Source: Candidatus Krumholzibacteriia bacterium | Lineage (GTDB): Bacteria; Krumholzibacteriota; Krumholzibacteriia; LZORAL124-64-63 | Direction: 5' to 3' | DNA: 39,574 nucleotides | Assembly (NCBI GenBank): GCA_030592845.1 | Contig: JAUVII010000009.1 | Coordinates: 1 to 39,574 of the forward strand | Shown: one piece after another, positions 32,460 through 39,574 of the stretch | Layout of the letters: every line of letters starts with the position of its first letter | How positions within the stretch are numbered: the first letter of the stretch is position 1 | Translations under genes and position numbers: made by a program | Notes under the pieces: model-generated | What the model was told of the DNA's origin: nothing | The model's database searches: none | Seen by the model: the letters and a program-made list of their open reading frames with translations, nothing else

Positions 32460-32993
32460 ATGAAGCGCAATCTATCCCTCGTTCTGGCCCTTGTCCTGGC
32501 CCTGGCCCTGCTGGCCGCCTGCGGCAAAAAGGATGAGCCCACCGTCGAGGAAACCACCCTGACCGCTGTCGGCCAATCGGCACCGAACTTCACGGTCCCC
32601 ACCATTGCCGGTGGCCCCTTCACCCTGTCCGACCACAAGGGCAAGGTCGTTCTGGTCAACTGGTTCGCCACCTGGTGTGCGCCCTGCGTGGAGGAGATGC
32701 CCTTTCTGCAGAAGGATGTCTGGGAAAAATTCCGGGGTCCCGACTTCACCATGGTGTCCGTCGCGCGCGAGGAAACCCTTCAGGTCGTCCATCCCTTCAT
32801 ACTCAAACACAATTTGACCTGGCCGATCGGCCTGGATCTCGACCGCGAGGCCTATGCCAAATACGCGGAGGCCTACATTCCGCGGACGCAGGTCATCGAC
32901 CGGGAAGGGACCATCATCTTCCAGTCCCAGGGTTTTGAAAAAGAGGAATTCGCGCAGATGATCGCCGTGATCAGGAAGGAAATCGGCGACTAG
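32460..32993 (+). CDS. TlpA/ResA-like thioredoxin lipoprotein
   Basis: The 177-residue protein has a lipoprotein signal ending in LLAAC (Cys21) and a thioredoxin/peroxiredoxin-like domain of the TlpA/ResA type: PNFTVPTIAGGPFTLSDHKG, then VNWFATWCAPC with the redox pair Cys73/Cys76, and YIPRTQVIDREG, which includes the cis-proline region. It probably reduces or oxidises disulfides of envelope proteins, for example during cytochrome c maturation. GGGGAGG upstream supports ATG 32460. It is followed by the ABC exporter gene after 127 bp. Confidence 0.9.
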   Translation: MKRNLSLVLALVLALALLAACGKKDEPTVEETTLTAVGQSAPNFTVPTIAGGPFTLSDHKGKVVLVNWFATWCAPCVEEMPFLQKDVWEKFRGPDFTMVSVAREETLQVVHPFILKHNLTWPIGLDLDREAYAKYAEAYIPRTQVIDREGTIIFQSQGFEKEEFAQMIAVIRKEIGD

Positions 32994-33120
32994 AAAGATA
33001 TCAACCGTCCTTGGAATCATCGCCGCCGCCAGGGCGGCGCATACCCACCTCTTGACCGATTTCCCCGCAAAGGCGACATTGGAACCCCATACGCGAATTT
33101 CCCGAAAGGTATCCTGATAG

Positions 33121-35097
33121 ATGAAGACCTACCTGCGCATGTTGAGAATGATCAAGCCGTACTCCATCCAGCTCGCGCTGGCCGTGGTGTTCATGGTCGT
33201 GTTCTCGTTCATGAGTATTTTCAGCATCACGATGATCTCGCCGTTTTTGGAGGCGCTGTTCCTCAAGGGGAACCAGGAAGCCGTTCAGGTCACGGCCGCG
33301 CCGGCCGAATCGCCGCTGGTCGTGCACGATGAAGCCGGAGTGCCCCACGACAGCCACTCCGCCCAAAGCGAGGCACTGGCCCAGCGCCAGAGCGGCCCTC
33401 CCGCCGAAACCGACGACGAACGCAGCGCCCGCTACGAAGACCTCAAAGACAGCTTTTCCGGCCTCGATTCGCTGAAGTTCAAGTTCAAGGACTGGGCTTC
33501 GAAAAACATGCTCCAGGGCAGTAAGCAGGAAGCCCTGCTGCGCATCTGCATCACGTTTTTCCTGCTGGCGCTGGCCAAGAACATTTCCGGTTACATCCAG
33601 GAAGTGCTGATGGTCTACGTGGGGCAGGCGGTGATCCGCGATCTGCGCAACGAGCTCTACCTGAAGATGACCTCGATGCCCATGTCGTTCTACCACAAGC
33701 ACAAGGCCGGCGAGCTGATCAGCCGCGCCACCAACGACGTGATGGTGGCCCAGCAGTGCGTGGGCCTGAGCTTCACCAAGCTGATCAAGGATCCCATCTT
33801 CATCGTCATGTACCTCGGGGTGGCACTGATCCTGAGCTGGAAATTGACGCTGATGGCGCTGGTGCTGATGCCGGTGAGCCTGACGGTGATCGTCCGCATC
33901 GGCAAGAAGCTGCGCCAGTTGAGCTACGTGCAGCAGGAGCAGATGGCCCACCTGACCAGCACCCTGCAGGAAACAGTCTATGGCATCCGGGTGATCAAGG
34001 CTTTCGCCATGGAGAAGTTCGAGAACAAAAAATTCGTCGTGCAGTCGCAGGCCCTGTTCAAGCAGGTGTTTCGCATCAACTACATCATGAAGGCCTCGTC
34101 GCCGCTGACCGAGCAGATGTCCATGATCGTCGCCCTGTTCCTGCTGTGGTTCGGCGGTAGCAAGGTGTTCACCGGCGGCATCATGGCGCCCGACCTGTTC
34201 ATCGTCTTTTTGTTCATGATTTTTTCGATGGTGCGGCCCCTCAAGAGCCTCGGCGCGGTCAACAACGAGATCCAGGCGGGCATGGCGGCGGCCGACCGCA
34301 TTTTCCAGGTGATCGACGCCGAGCCCGAGGTGGCCGACCGCGAGGCGGGCATCAAACTGACCACCGCGGTGGGCCGGGTCGAGTTCGAAAACGTGAACTT
34401 CGAGTATGTTTCCGGTGAACCGGTGCTGCGGGATATTTCCCTGAAGGTCGAACCGGGCGAAGTGGTGGCCCTGGTGGGCAGCAGCGGCTCGGGCAAGAGC
34501 ACGTTGGTCGACCTGATTCCCGGTTTCTACAATCCCGGCAGCGGCCGGGTGCTGATCGACGGTCACGATGTCCGCGGCCTGAACCTGAACGCCCTGCGGA
34601 GTAATATGGGCATCGTCACTCAGGAAGTGATCCTGTTCCACGACACGGTCCTGAACAACATCGCCTACGGGATGAAGGACATTCCCCTGGACGACGTGAA
34701 GGCCGCGGCCAAGGCCGCCAATGCCGACGAGTTCATCGACAAGCTGCCCGACGGCTACGAAACAATCATCGGCGACCGCGGTTTGAAATTATCGGGCGGC
34801 CAACGCCAGCGCCTCAGTATCGCGCGCGCGATCCTCAAGAACCCTCCCATCCTGCTGCTGGACGAGGCGACCAGCGCCCTGGACACCGAGGCGGAGCACC
34901 TGGTGCAGGAGGCCCTCGACCGGCTGGTGAAGGACCGGACGACCAGCGTCATCGCGCATCGTTTGTCCACGATCCAGAACGTTGATCGGATCTACCTGCT
35001 GGAAGCGGGACAGGTTGTTCAGGTAGGTACGCACGATGAGCTTCTGGCCAGGGGAGGCCGCTACAAAGAGCTCTATACGATGCAGTTTCAGAGATGA
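33121..35097 (+). CDS. MsbA-like ABC exporter (fused membrane and ATPase domains)
   Basis: The 658-residue half-transporter has an N-terminal six-helix membrane domain and a C-terminal ATPase with GSSGSGKST (Walker A, 453-461), a Q-loop in IVTQEVILF, LSGGQRQRLSIARA (signature), PPILLLDEATSALD (Walker B) and an H-loop in VIAHRLST. It resembles MsbA-type lipid exporters, so it may flip lipid A, lipids or peptides. Between helices 1 and 2 is an unusually long, charged insert of about 90 residues (from EAVQVTAAP to ASKNMLQGS) that should face the periplasm. The start ATG has only GAAAGG upstream. Single-gene unit; the substrate is not visible. Confidence 0.9.
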   Translation: MKTYLRMLRMIKPYSIQLALAVVFMVVFSFMSIFSITMISPFLEALFLKGNQEAVQVTAAPAESPLVVHDEAGVPHDSHSAQSEALAQRQSGPPAETDDERSARYEDLKDSFSGLDSLKFKFKDWASKNMLQGSKQEALLRICITFFLLALAKNISGYIQEVLMVYVGQAVIRDLRNELYLKMTSMPMSFYHKHKAGELISRATNDVMVAQQCVGLSFTKLIKDPIFIVMYLGVALILSWKLTLMALVLMPVSLTVIVRIGKKLRQLSYVQQEQMAHLTSTLQETVYGIRVIKAFAMEKFENKKFVVQSQALFKQVFRINYIMKASSPLTEQMSMIVALFLLWFGGSKVFTGGIMAPDLFIVFLFMIFSMVRPLKSLGAVNNEIQAGMAAADRIFQVIDAEPEVADREAGIKLTTAVGRVEFENVNFEYVSGEPVLRDISLKVEPGEVVALVGSSGSGKSTLVDLIPGFYNPGSGRVLIDGHDVRGLNLNALRSNMGIVTQEVILFHDTVLNNIAYGMKDIPLDDVKAAAKAANADEFIDKLPDGYETIIGDRGLKLSGGQRQRLSIARAILKNPPILLLDEATSALDTEAEHLVQEALDRLVKDRTTSVIAHRLSTIQNVDRIYLLEAGQVVQVGTHDELLARGGRYKELYTMQFQR

Positions 35098-35156
35098 TTT
35101 GGTAAAGTGAAGGCGGTGTTCTGCTGACCAATTTCTTTTGTTTTTTCGTCCGGAAA

Positions 35157-35174
35157 TCCGAGGTCAACCTCGGA
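35157..35174. repeat. palindromic element, copy 2
   Basis: TCCGAGGTCAACCTCGGA lies 60 bp after the ABC exporter stop, preceded by CCGGAAA and a T-rich stretch (TTTTGTTTTTTCG). It matches copy 1 at 31037-31053 except for the central bases. Both copies follow the 3' ends of plus-strand genes. Confidence 0.5.
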
Positions 35175-35239
35175 TAACCTGACAAATCAGCAAATGATCT
35201 GGGGCATCTCTTTCCCCGTTTTGATTTCGAGGAGTGATC

Positions 35240-35575
35240 ATGGAACAGTTCCTCTATCAATTGATGCCGACACGCGCGGACATGCTCCTCGACGGCCTGA
35301 CGGACCGCGAAAACGAAGTTATCAAATCCCATTCCGTCTACCTGGAGGACCTGAAGGAAAAGGGCGTACTCAAACTGGCGGGCCGCACCACCAGCACGGA
35401 CGCGTCCGGTTTCGGCGTGGTGGTTTTCGAGGCGAAAAACGAAGAGGCCGGCCGCCAGATCATGGCGGACGACCCCGCGGTGAAGGAAGGAGTGCTGGCT
35501 GCTCAGCTGTTTCCCTTTCGCATCGCGCTGATGGGAAACCCTCCAGGCTGGACTCAGCCCTCCGGCTCATCATAA
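35240..35575 (+). CDS. YCII-family protein
   Basis: The 111-residue protein matches the YCII (YciI-like) fold, a ferredoxin-like alpha/beta domain of uncertain role. It has MPTRADMLLDGLTDRENEVIKSHSVYLEDLKEKG at the N-terminus, where HxxYL is the conserved histidine region, then KLAGRT and MADDPAVKEGVLAAQLFPFRIAL. ATG 35240 has GAGGAG five bases upstream; the track start (GTG 35234) adds two residues. Its last 22 bases overlap the 3' end of the PhoU-like gene on the other strand, so their transcripts are complementary there. Confidence 0.8.
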   Translation: MEQFLYQLMPTRADMLLDGLTDRENEVIKSHSVYLEDLKEKGVLKLAGRTTSTDASGFGVVVFEAKNEEAGRQIMADDPAVKEGVLAAQLFPFRIALMGNPPGWTQPSGSS

Positions 35576-36228
35576 AAATCGATCATATCCACCGGCATGA
35601 CCACCGTCGAAGCGATGTTGCTCATGTGGGCCACCAGGCGCTTGAAAAACCGCACCGCCAGCACCAGGCAGACCGCGTCGTTGGTGCCCAGGTCGCTGGT
35701 GGTGATGGTCCTGATCATTTCCTCGTACGCCCGCCCCTGGGCCTTGGCCCTTTTGATCACCTTGCCGGCCAGTTCCTCGTCGCTTTCCAGGAAGGCCTGG
35801 CGGGTCAAGGTGAACAATTCCGCGATGGTGGCGGCCGGCGCGGCGAGATGATCCTGGTAGAGCTTGCGGTCGGGATCCGCGGGCATCATGTCGATGACTT
35901 CGTGCAGGTTCTTGACGTAGTCGCCGATGCGTTCGGCGTCCTTGACCACGTTCATGAAGATCAGGGCCGAGGGCACTTCGGCGCGGGAACCCTTCACCGA
36001 CAGATGCGAAACCACGCGCCGGCGGATCTTGCGCTCCAGCTTGTTGATGCGCTGGTCCCGGTTGTAGAGCATGTGCTGGGGATCGTCGTCCGGTCCGCCC
36101 TGGACCAGCACGCCGATGGTGTAGTCGAACATGTTGGCGCCCAGATCGATCATCTCCATGATCATGTCGACCAGGTTGTTGCTCCAATTGTCTTCCCTGA
36201 ACAAATCAAGAATGGATCGGAAACTCAT
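35554..36228 (-). CDS. PhoU-domain protein
   Basis: The 224-residue helical protein resembles PhoU/phosphate-transport regulators. It has MIDLGANMFDYTIGVLV, NKLERKIRRRVVSHLSVK and IFMNVVKDAERIGDYVKNLHEVIDM, in which the E..GD..KN/E type repeat is the family hallmark, and a second half (LAVRFFKRLVAHMSNIASTVV) repeating the pattern. AGGAGG lies before the ATG. It follows the Na/Pi-cotransporter-like gene by 16 bp, and such transporters often carry or neighbour PhoU domains. It probably modulates phosphate uptake. Confidence 0.85.
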   Translation of the reverse strand: MSFRSILDLFREDNWSNNLVDMIMEMIDLGANMFDYTIGVLVQGGPDDDPQHMLYNRDQRINKLERKIRRRVVSHLSVKGSRAEVPSALIFMNVVKDAERIGDYVKNLHEVIDMMPADPDRKLYQDHLAAPAATIAELFTLTRQAFLESDEELAGKVIKRAKAQGRAYEEMIRTITTSDLGTNDAVCLVLAVRFFKRLVAHMSNIASTVVMPVDMIDFYDEPEG

Positions 36229-36244
36229 GAAACCCTCCTGTGGG

Positions 36245-37414
36245 TCAGCCTGCGCGGAGCGCTTTGTCGATCAGTACAAAAACCAGCGGCATGATGAAAA
36301 AGACGCCGACCATGTACAGGAACGCATAATACTTCTTTTCAGCCGTCTTGTGGGCCAGCGCCTTGGCCAGCCGGATGGGGATATGGCGAATGGCCTTCAC
36401 CGGGTAGATGATCAGAATCCCTGAAATATTGAACAGCAGATGAACCAGGGCGACGGTCACGGCGCCGGGGGTGCCGGTCAACGAGGCCAGCAAAGCCGTG
36501 ATGGTGGTGCCGATATTGGCCCCCATGGTGGCCGAAAAAGCCATTTCGATGGGCACGATTCCCGAGCCGATCAACGGCACCATCAGACTCGTGGTGATGG
36601 AACTGCTCTGCACCCCGACGGTGATCAGCAGGCCCATGGCCATGGCCCCCAGGCCGCCGCCGGCCAGACGTTTGGTCAGGGACCCTTCGGCCTTGTCCAG
36701 CACCAGACCCTTGAGCAGCTTGGTCAAAAAAGTCAGGGCGAAAAAGATGCCGATCAGGGCCAGGACGACCATGACGGTGGTGGCGATTCCATTGGAAAGT
36801 CCCAGGTCGTCCGTCAGCAGGTCCTGGACCTTGTGGACCACGGGTTTGGTGACCGTCTTGACCGGGTTGGGGAATTTAGTTCCCTCGGCACCCACCAACT
36901 GGAAACTGAGCCAGGTGGCCGATTTCTCCAGGAAATGGGTGGTCTGTTCCAGGGGAAACAGGATGCCGATGGCCATCAGGTTGAAAAAATCATGCATGGT
37001 GGCGCCGGCAAAGGCCCGCTGGAATTCGACGCGCCGGTTGATGGAGGTCATGGCCACCAGCGTGTTGGTGACCGTGGTGCCCATGTTGGCGCCCATGATG
37101 ATGGGGATGGCCCCGGTCACCGTCAGCGCCCCGCCGGCCACCATGCCCACCACGATCGAGGTCGTGCTCGACGAACTCTGGATCAAAGAAGTGGCCAGTA
37201 GCCCGATCATCAGCCCGACCACGGGGTTGGTGGTCGTGGCGATCAGGTGTTGGCTGAATTCCTTGCCCACCAGCTTGAAAGCCGCGCCGAACAGGGCGAT
37301 GGAAAACAGGAATACATACAGCAAGGCCATTAGTATCAATACGTTGAGAATAAGGGAGGCTGCGCGTGCCGGCAGGGGTGTCTCAGGCGGGTGAGACTTC
37401 GCGAGGTCGGTCAT
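36245..37414 (-). CDS. Na+/phosphate cotransporter (NptA/PNaS family)
   Basis: The 389-residue membrane protein has two inverted repeats carrying the QSS signature: SLIQSSSSTTSIVVGMVAGG and VGVQSSSITTSLMVPLIGSG. Each is followed by PIIMGANMGTTVTNTLVAM or AFSATMGANIGTTITALLAS. These define the sodium-dependent phosphate cotransporter family. ATG 37414 has AGGAG upstream; the track start at 37462 precedes it. The C-terminal PhoU domain found in some homologs is absent but is supplied by the next gene. It is divergent from the def gene. Confidence 0.9.
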   Translation of the reverse strand: MTDLAKSHPPETPLPARAASLILNVLILMALLYVFLFSIALFGAAFKLVGKEFSQHLIATTTNPVVGLMIGLLATSLIQSSSSTTSIVVGMVAGGALTVTGAIPIIMGANMGTTVTNTLVAMTSINRRVEFQRAFAGATMHDFFNLMAIGILFPLEQTTHFLEKSATWLSFQLVGAEGTKFPNPVKTVTKPVVHKVQDLLTDDLGLSNGIATTVMVVLALIGIFFALTFLTKLLKGLVLDKAEGSLTKRLAGGGLGAMAMGLLITVGVQSSSITTSLMVPLIGSGIVPIEMAFSATMGANIGTTITALLASLTGTPGAVTVALVHLLFNISGILIIYPVKAIRHIPIRLAKALAHKTAEKKYYAFLYMVGVFFIMPLVFVLIDKALRAG

Positions 37415-37824
37415 GGGACTCCTGGTATCGCCTCGAAAGGGGCCATCAATGAGGGAGTGCAATCACCTGCGAACATTCCGTAATCGACCGCAAACTTACC
37501 GGGGTCCGGGTGGCGAGTCAAGGATTCCGCGGGAGGTTTCCGGGAATATCGTCTATGCCGGATCTGAGGGGTGAATGGCCAAAAACCGTGCGATCTGCAA
37601 TGTATCCGGGCCCTGTCCCGGGCCGGGAAAAAATGCCTCCAAACCGCCGAGACTACCGATTGACACCATCTGGAGCCCAAAACAGAGCAATTTTCACGAT
37701 CCAGCCGATGGGTCCTCTTTTTGCATAATGGATTTTGCATCGCGGTTTTGTCTTCCTGGCTGAATTTGATTATGGTGAGGGCGTTCAATTCTTTCCCGCA
37801 CCGAATTCCAGGAGGATCGCCGTC
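37415..37824. other. gene-free divergent region
   Basis: This 410-bp stretch separates the phosphate transporter (minus) from peptide deformylase (plus). The short plus ORFs at 37510-37728 and 37575-37763 lack ribosome sites and any protein-like pattern, so I do not call them. Apart from the promoter candidate at 37748-37776 and some GC-rich self-complementary sequence (GGGCCCTGTCCCGGGCC near 37607), I see nothing in it. Confidence 0.6.
37748..37776 (+). promoter_or_regulatory. possible promoter of peptide deformylase
   Basis: TTGTCT (37748-37753), a 17-base spacer and TATGGT (37771-37776) match four of six consensus bases each. The start would be near 37783, about 40 bases before the def ATG. 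Confidence 0.4.
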
Positions 37825-38385
37825 ATGGCCATCTTGAAGGTCGCCCGCATGGGCCACCCCGTTTTGCGGCAGAAATGCGAAGCCATCGATCCGGAAAAAA
37901 TCACCGGACCCGAGGTTCAGCGCCTCATCCGGGACTTGTTCGAAACGATGGGTGAATACAACGGGGTGGGTTTGGCCGCCCCCCAGGTCCATATGCCGGT
38001 TCGGCTGTGTATCGCCGGCGGTGAAGTGGACGACGAAGGCCGCAACAATTACCGGATCCTGATCAATCCTGAGATCACGGTTCTGGACGAGGATGACCGA
38101 CTGGGCATGTACGAGGGCTGTCTCTCGCTGCCGGGTTTGCGGGGTTGGGTCGAAAGGCCGGCTTCGATAAAGGTCACCGCCTGGAATGAAAAAGGGGAGA
38201 AGATCGACTTCGCCCTGGAGGGATTCCCGGCCGTCGTGATCCAGCACGAATGCGATCACCTGGACGGGATCCTGTACGTGGACAGGATCGAGGATATGAC
38301 GAAGTTCGCCTACGAGCAGGAAGCGGAACGTTTCCTGGACACGGTGGGCGAAGACATGGAAGCAGAAGAGGAGCCCGCCGGCTGA
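37825..38385 (+). CDS. def: peptide deformylase
   Basis: The enzyme removes the N-formyl group from nascent proteins. All three metal and catalytic motifs are intact in the 186-residue product: GVGLAAPQ (47-54), EGCLS (97-101, metal ligand Cys99) and HECDH (141-145). ATG 37825 has AGGAGG nine bases upstream; the track start at 37735 is upstream of that site. A glutamate-rich tail (EDMEAEEEPAG) extends past the core. No methionyl-tRNA formyltransferase is adjacent. It is followed 52 bp later by a DUF309-like gene. Confidence 0.95.
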   Translation: MAILKVARMGHPVLRQKCEAIDPEKITGPEVQRLIRDLFETMGEYNGVGLAAPQVHMPVRLCIAGGEVDDEGRNNYRILINPEITVLDEDDRLGMYEGCLSLPGLRGWVERPASIKVTAWNEKGEKIDFALEGFPAVVIQHECDHLDGILYVDRIEDMTKFAYEQEAERFLDTVGEDMEAEEEPAG

Positions 38386-38437
38386 TCCGCTGGTGATCCG
38401 AAGCAGGCTCTTCGCCACCGGCAAGGAGAGCCTGGGA

Positions 38438-38815
38438 ATGGACAACATCCTGCACAAGACCATCAACGCATTCAATCGTCGGGATTATATTGAAGCGGTT
38501 CGCCAGTCCTCCGAGGGCTTGGCCCTGGCCAAGGGACGGGACGAAGCCTTCTGGATGGGCCTTTTGGACGCCTGCGAAGGTTACGAGCATCTGGCGGGCA
38601 ACCGCATGCTGAAGGCCGAGACCAAACTGGTCGCCTCCATGCAGAAGCTCCGGAATTTCGGCTTCCGCTACAATGACTTCGAAGTCACCGCGGCCCTGGC
38701 CGGGATTCGTGGTGCGGTGGAGGAAATCCGCGCGGTCCGGATGGACCCGAAGAAGATATTCGACGTAAGCCTGCTGCCCCAGCTGCGTCTGGCGGCAAAA
38801 GCGGACATCCACTAG
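38438..38815 (+). CDS. DUF309-like small helical protein
   Basis: The 125-residue protein matches the pattern of DUF309: FNRRDYIEAV (for F..R.Y.EAHE), DEAFWMGLLDACEGYEHLAGN (for ERxFLQGLIQ...H...GN) and KAETKLVASMQKLRNFG. The histidine-glutamate of the common EAHE motif is absent here. ATG 38438 has AAGGAG about ten bases upstream; the track GTG start at 38393 is less likely. Function is unknown in the family. It may be co-transcribed with def and is convergent with the O-antigen ligase gene, four bases apart. Confidence 0.6.
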   Translation: MDNILHKTINAFNRRDYIEAVRQSSEGLALAKGRDEAFWMGLLDACEGYEHLAGNRMLKAETKLVASMQKLRNFGFRYNDFEVTAALAGIRGAVEEIRAVRMDPKKIFDVSLLPQLRLAAKADIH

Positions 38816-38819
38816 CAGG

Positions 38820-39574
38820 CTAATCCTCCGGCGCCCCTGGATCATCGGGTCCAAGGGCGCAGCCGAGGATGGCCAGATAGATCAGCATGGACTCCGCGTC
38901 CCCGAAATACCACTCGGTCATTCCCGCGATATAGAAACTGACCCAGGCTCCCACCGCGCCCAGCACCCAGCCGGATTGGGCCGGGAAAAGAGGCCGGTCT
39001 TTTGGGCCCCGCCGCAGGGACCGCCATTTCCTGATCAGGTACCACAACCCCGCGAATACGAACGCCTGCCCGAAAATCAGTCCCGGGATTCCCCAGATAA
39101 CGGCCATCTGAACGAGGTTGTTGTGTAGATGGCCGAAGTAGTGGTCGTCGGCGCTGGTGTAGTAGTCGGGGGAGATTTCCTCGAGGCCGCGGTCGCCCAC
39201 GCCGGTGATGGGATGGGCCTTGACCATTTCCAGGCCGCCGCCCCACATCTCCAGGCGCCATCTGGTGTTGTCCCCCTCCATGACGTACTGGGGATTGACG
39301 CGGCTCCACATGCGTTCCGACAGCAGGTTTTCGCCGAAGAGGGCCAGGACCGCGGTGGCTAGCAACAGCAATCCCAGGAACATCCCGAACACTTTCGGCC
39401 TGGCCAACAGCAGCATGAGGGCCAGTCCGACCAGCAGACCCAGTTGGGCGCTGCGGGTCATGGTCATGATGATGCCCAGAACCACAGGTATTAACGCGAT
39501 GGCGATGATGACCTTAATCTTGCGGCCGATCCCCGGAACGATCAGGAACCCGACGGCGACCAGGATGGCCATCA
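38820..39574 (-). CDS. O-antigen ligase/polymerase-like membrane protein, partial
   Basis: Only the C-terminal part (about 250 residues) lies in the window and the frame is open to the edge. Membrane segments VIIAIALIPVVLGIIMTMTRSAQLGLLVGLALMLL and following helices precede a periplasmic loop with RWRLEMWGGGLEMVKAHPITGVGDRGLEE and HLHNNLVQMAVIWGIPGL. This R..MW..g..m....P..G.G...HNN pattern is typical of the WaaL/Wzy (O-antigen ligase) family, which joins or polymerises surface sugars. The ATG at 39572 may be internal. Whether it acts as ligase or polymerase cannot be told. Confidence 0.85.
   Translation of the reverse strand, partial: MAILVAVGFLIVPGIGRKIKVIIAIALIPVVLGIIMTMTRSAQLGLLVGLALMLLLARPKVFGMFLGLLLLATAVLALFGENLLSERMWSRVNPQYVMEGDNTRWRLEMWGGGLEMVKAHPITGVGDRGLEEISPDYYTSADDHYFGHLHNNLVQMAVIWGIPGLIFGQAFVFAGLWYLIRKWRSLRRGPKDRPLFPAQSGWVLGAVGAWVSFYIAGMTEWYFGDAESMLIYLAILGCALGPDDPGAPED

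Noticed and set aside
33001-34641. 546-aa minus-strand ORF
   Set aside because: Shadow of the ABC exporter; very rich in His, Gln and Asp with no recognisable motif.
37510-37763. 72-aa and 62-aa plus ORFs before def
   Set aside because: No ribosome site and no protein pattern; they overlap each other in different frames.
1-39574. CRISPR arrays, insertion-sequence transposases, phage genes, rRNA or tRNA genes
   Set aside because: I looked for regularly spaced repeats, transposase-like ORFs, integrases and tRNA-like cloverleafs and found none that could be supported.

Overview
This is a GC-rich bacterial chromosome segment from a Gram-negative (diderm) organism. It carries several outer-membrane beta-barrels, lipoproteins, Tat-exported redox proteins and an O-antigen-ligase-like protein. 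A secreted protease ends in an NPFNP / FlgD-Ig-like C-terminal domain and a lipoprotein stops exactly at NPFN. That tail type, together with a DUF6588-like barrel, suggests a lineage in or near the FCB group or an uncultured relative such as Krumholzibacteriota, Eisenbacteria or Zixibacteria. That placement is inference; there is no rRNA or ribosomal marker in the window.

Layout. (1) 1-1558: two divergent envelope genes; the left one runs off the window and is absent from the supplied ORF track. (2) 1560-9572: hydrogenase maturation genes, nearly all on the minus strand, in two blocks: nickel/cobalt transporter-hypA-hypB-hypF-[2Fe-2S] ferredoxin, and hypC-hypD-hypE. A plus-strand lipoprotein gene lies between them. 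(3) 9573-10021: a gene-free, highly structured leader upstream of the nickel transporter. (4) 10022-13163: asparaginase-domain protein, HAD hydrolase, a DUF6588-like barrel and a lipoprotein. (5) 13180-13406: a candidate structured non-coding RNA on the minus strand with its own promoter and an intrinsic terminator. (6) 13663-19638: a Hyb-type membrane-bound uptake [NiFe]-hydrogenase operon (small subunit, HybA ferredoxin, HybB membrane subunit, large subunit, a 36-bp inverted repeat, maturation protease, small membrane protein). (7) 19646-21863, minus: a second HypC, a Tat-type Rieske lipoprotein and an extended SDR epimerase with an unassigned C-terminal domain. (8) 22033-30962: barrel, small secreted protein, MFS transporter, HD-domain protein, ferredoxin, DegP-like protease and a large subtilisin-like protease with PKD domains. 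(9) 31101-39574: tandem adenylate kinase, TlpA-like lipoprotein, MsbA-like ABC exporter, YCII protein, a phosphate transporter/PhoU pair, peptide deformylase, DUF309-like protein and a partial O-antigen ligase.

How it works together. The two hyp blocks supply the NiFe(CN)2CO centre: HypF/HypE make the cyanide ligand, HypC/HypD carry and assemble the iron moiety, HypA/HypB and the transporter deliver nickel. The HybD-type protease then trims the large subunit. The folded small/large dimer and HybA are exported by Tat, and electrons from H2 pass through HybA/HybB to the quinone pool. The second HypC may be a hydrogenase-specific chaperone like HybG, but its linkage to a Rieske protein is unusual.

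The strongest candidates for something undescribed are RNA or DNA elements rather than a new protein system: the ncRNA at 13180-13406, the structured leader at 9573-10021, and the near-perfect 36-bp inverted repeat inside the hydrogenase operon. All calls come from reading the sequence; no database search was run.
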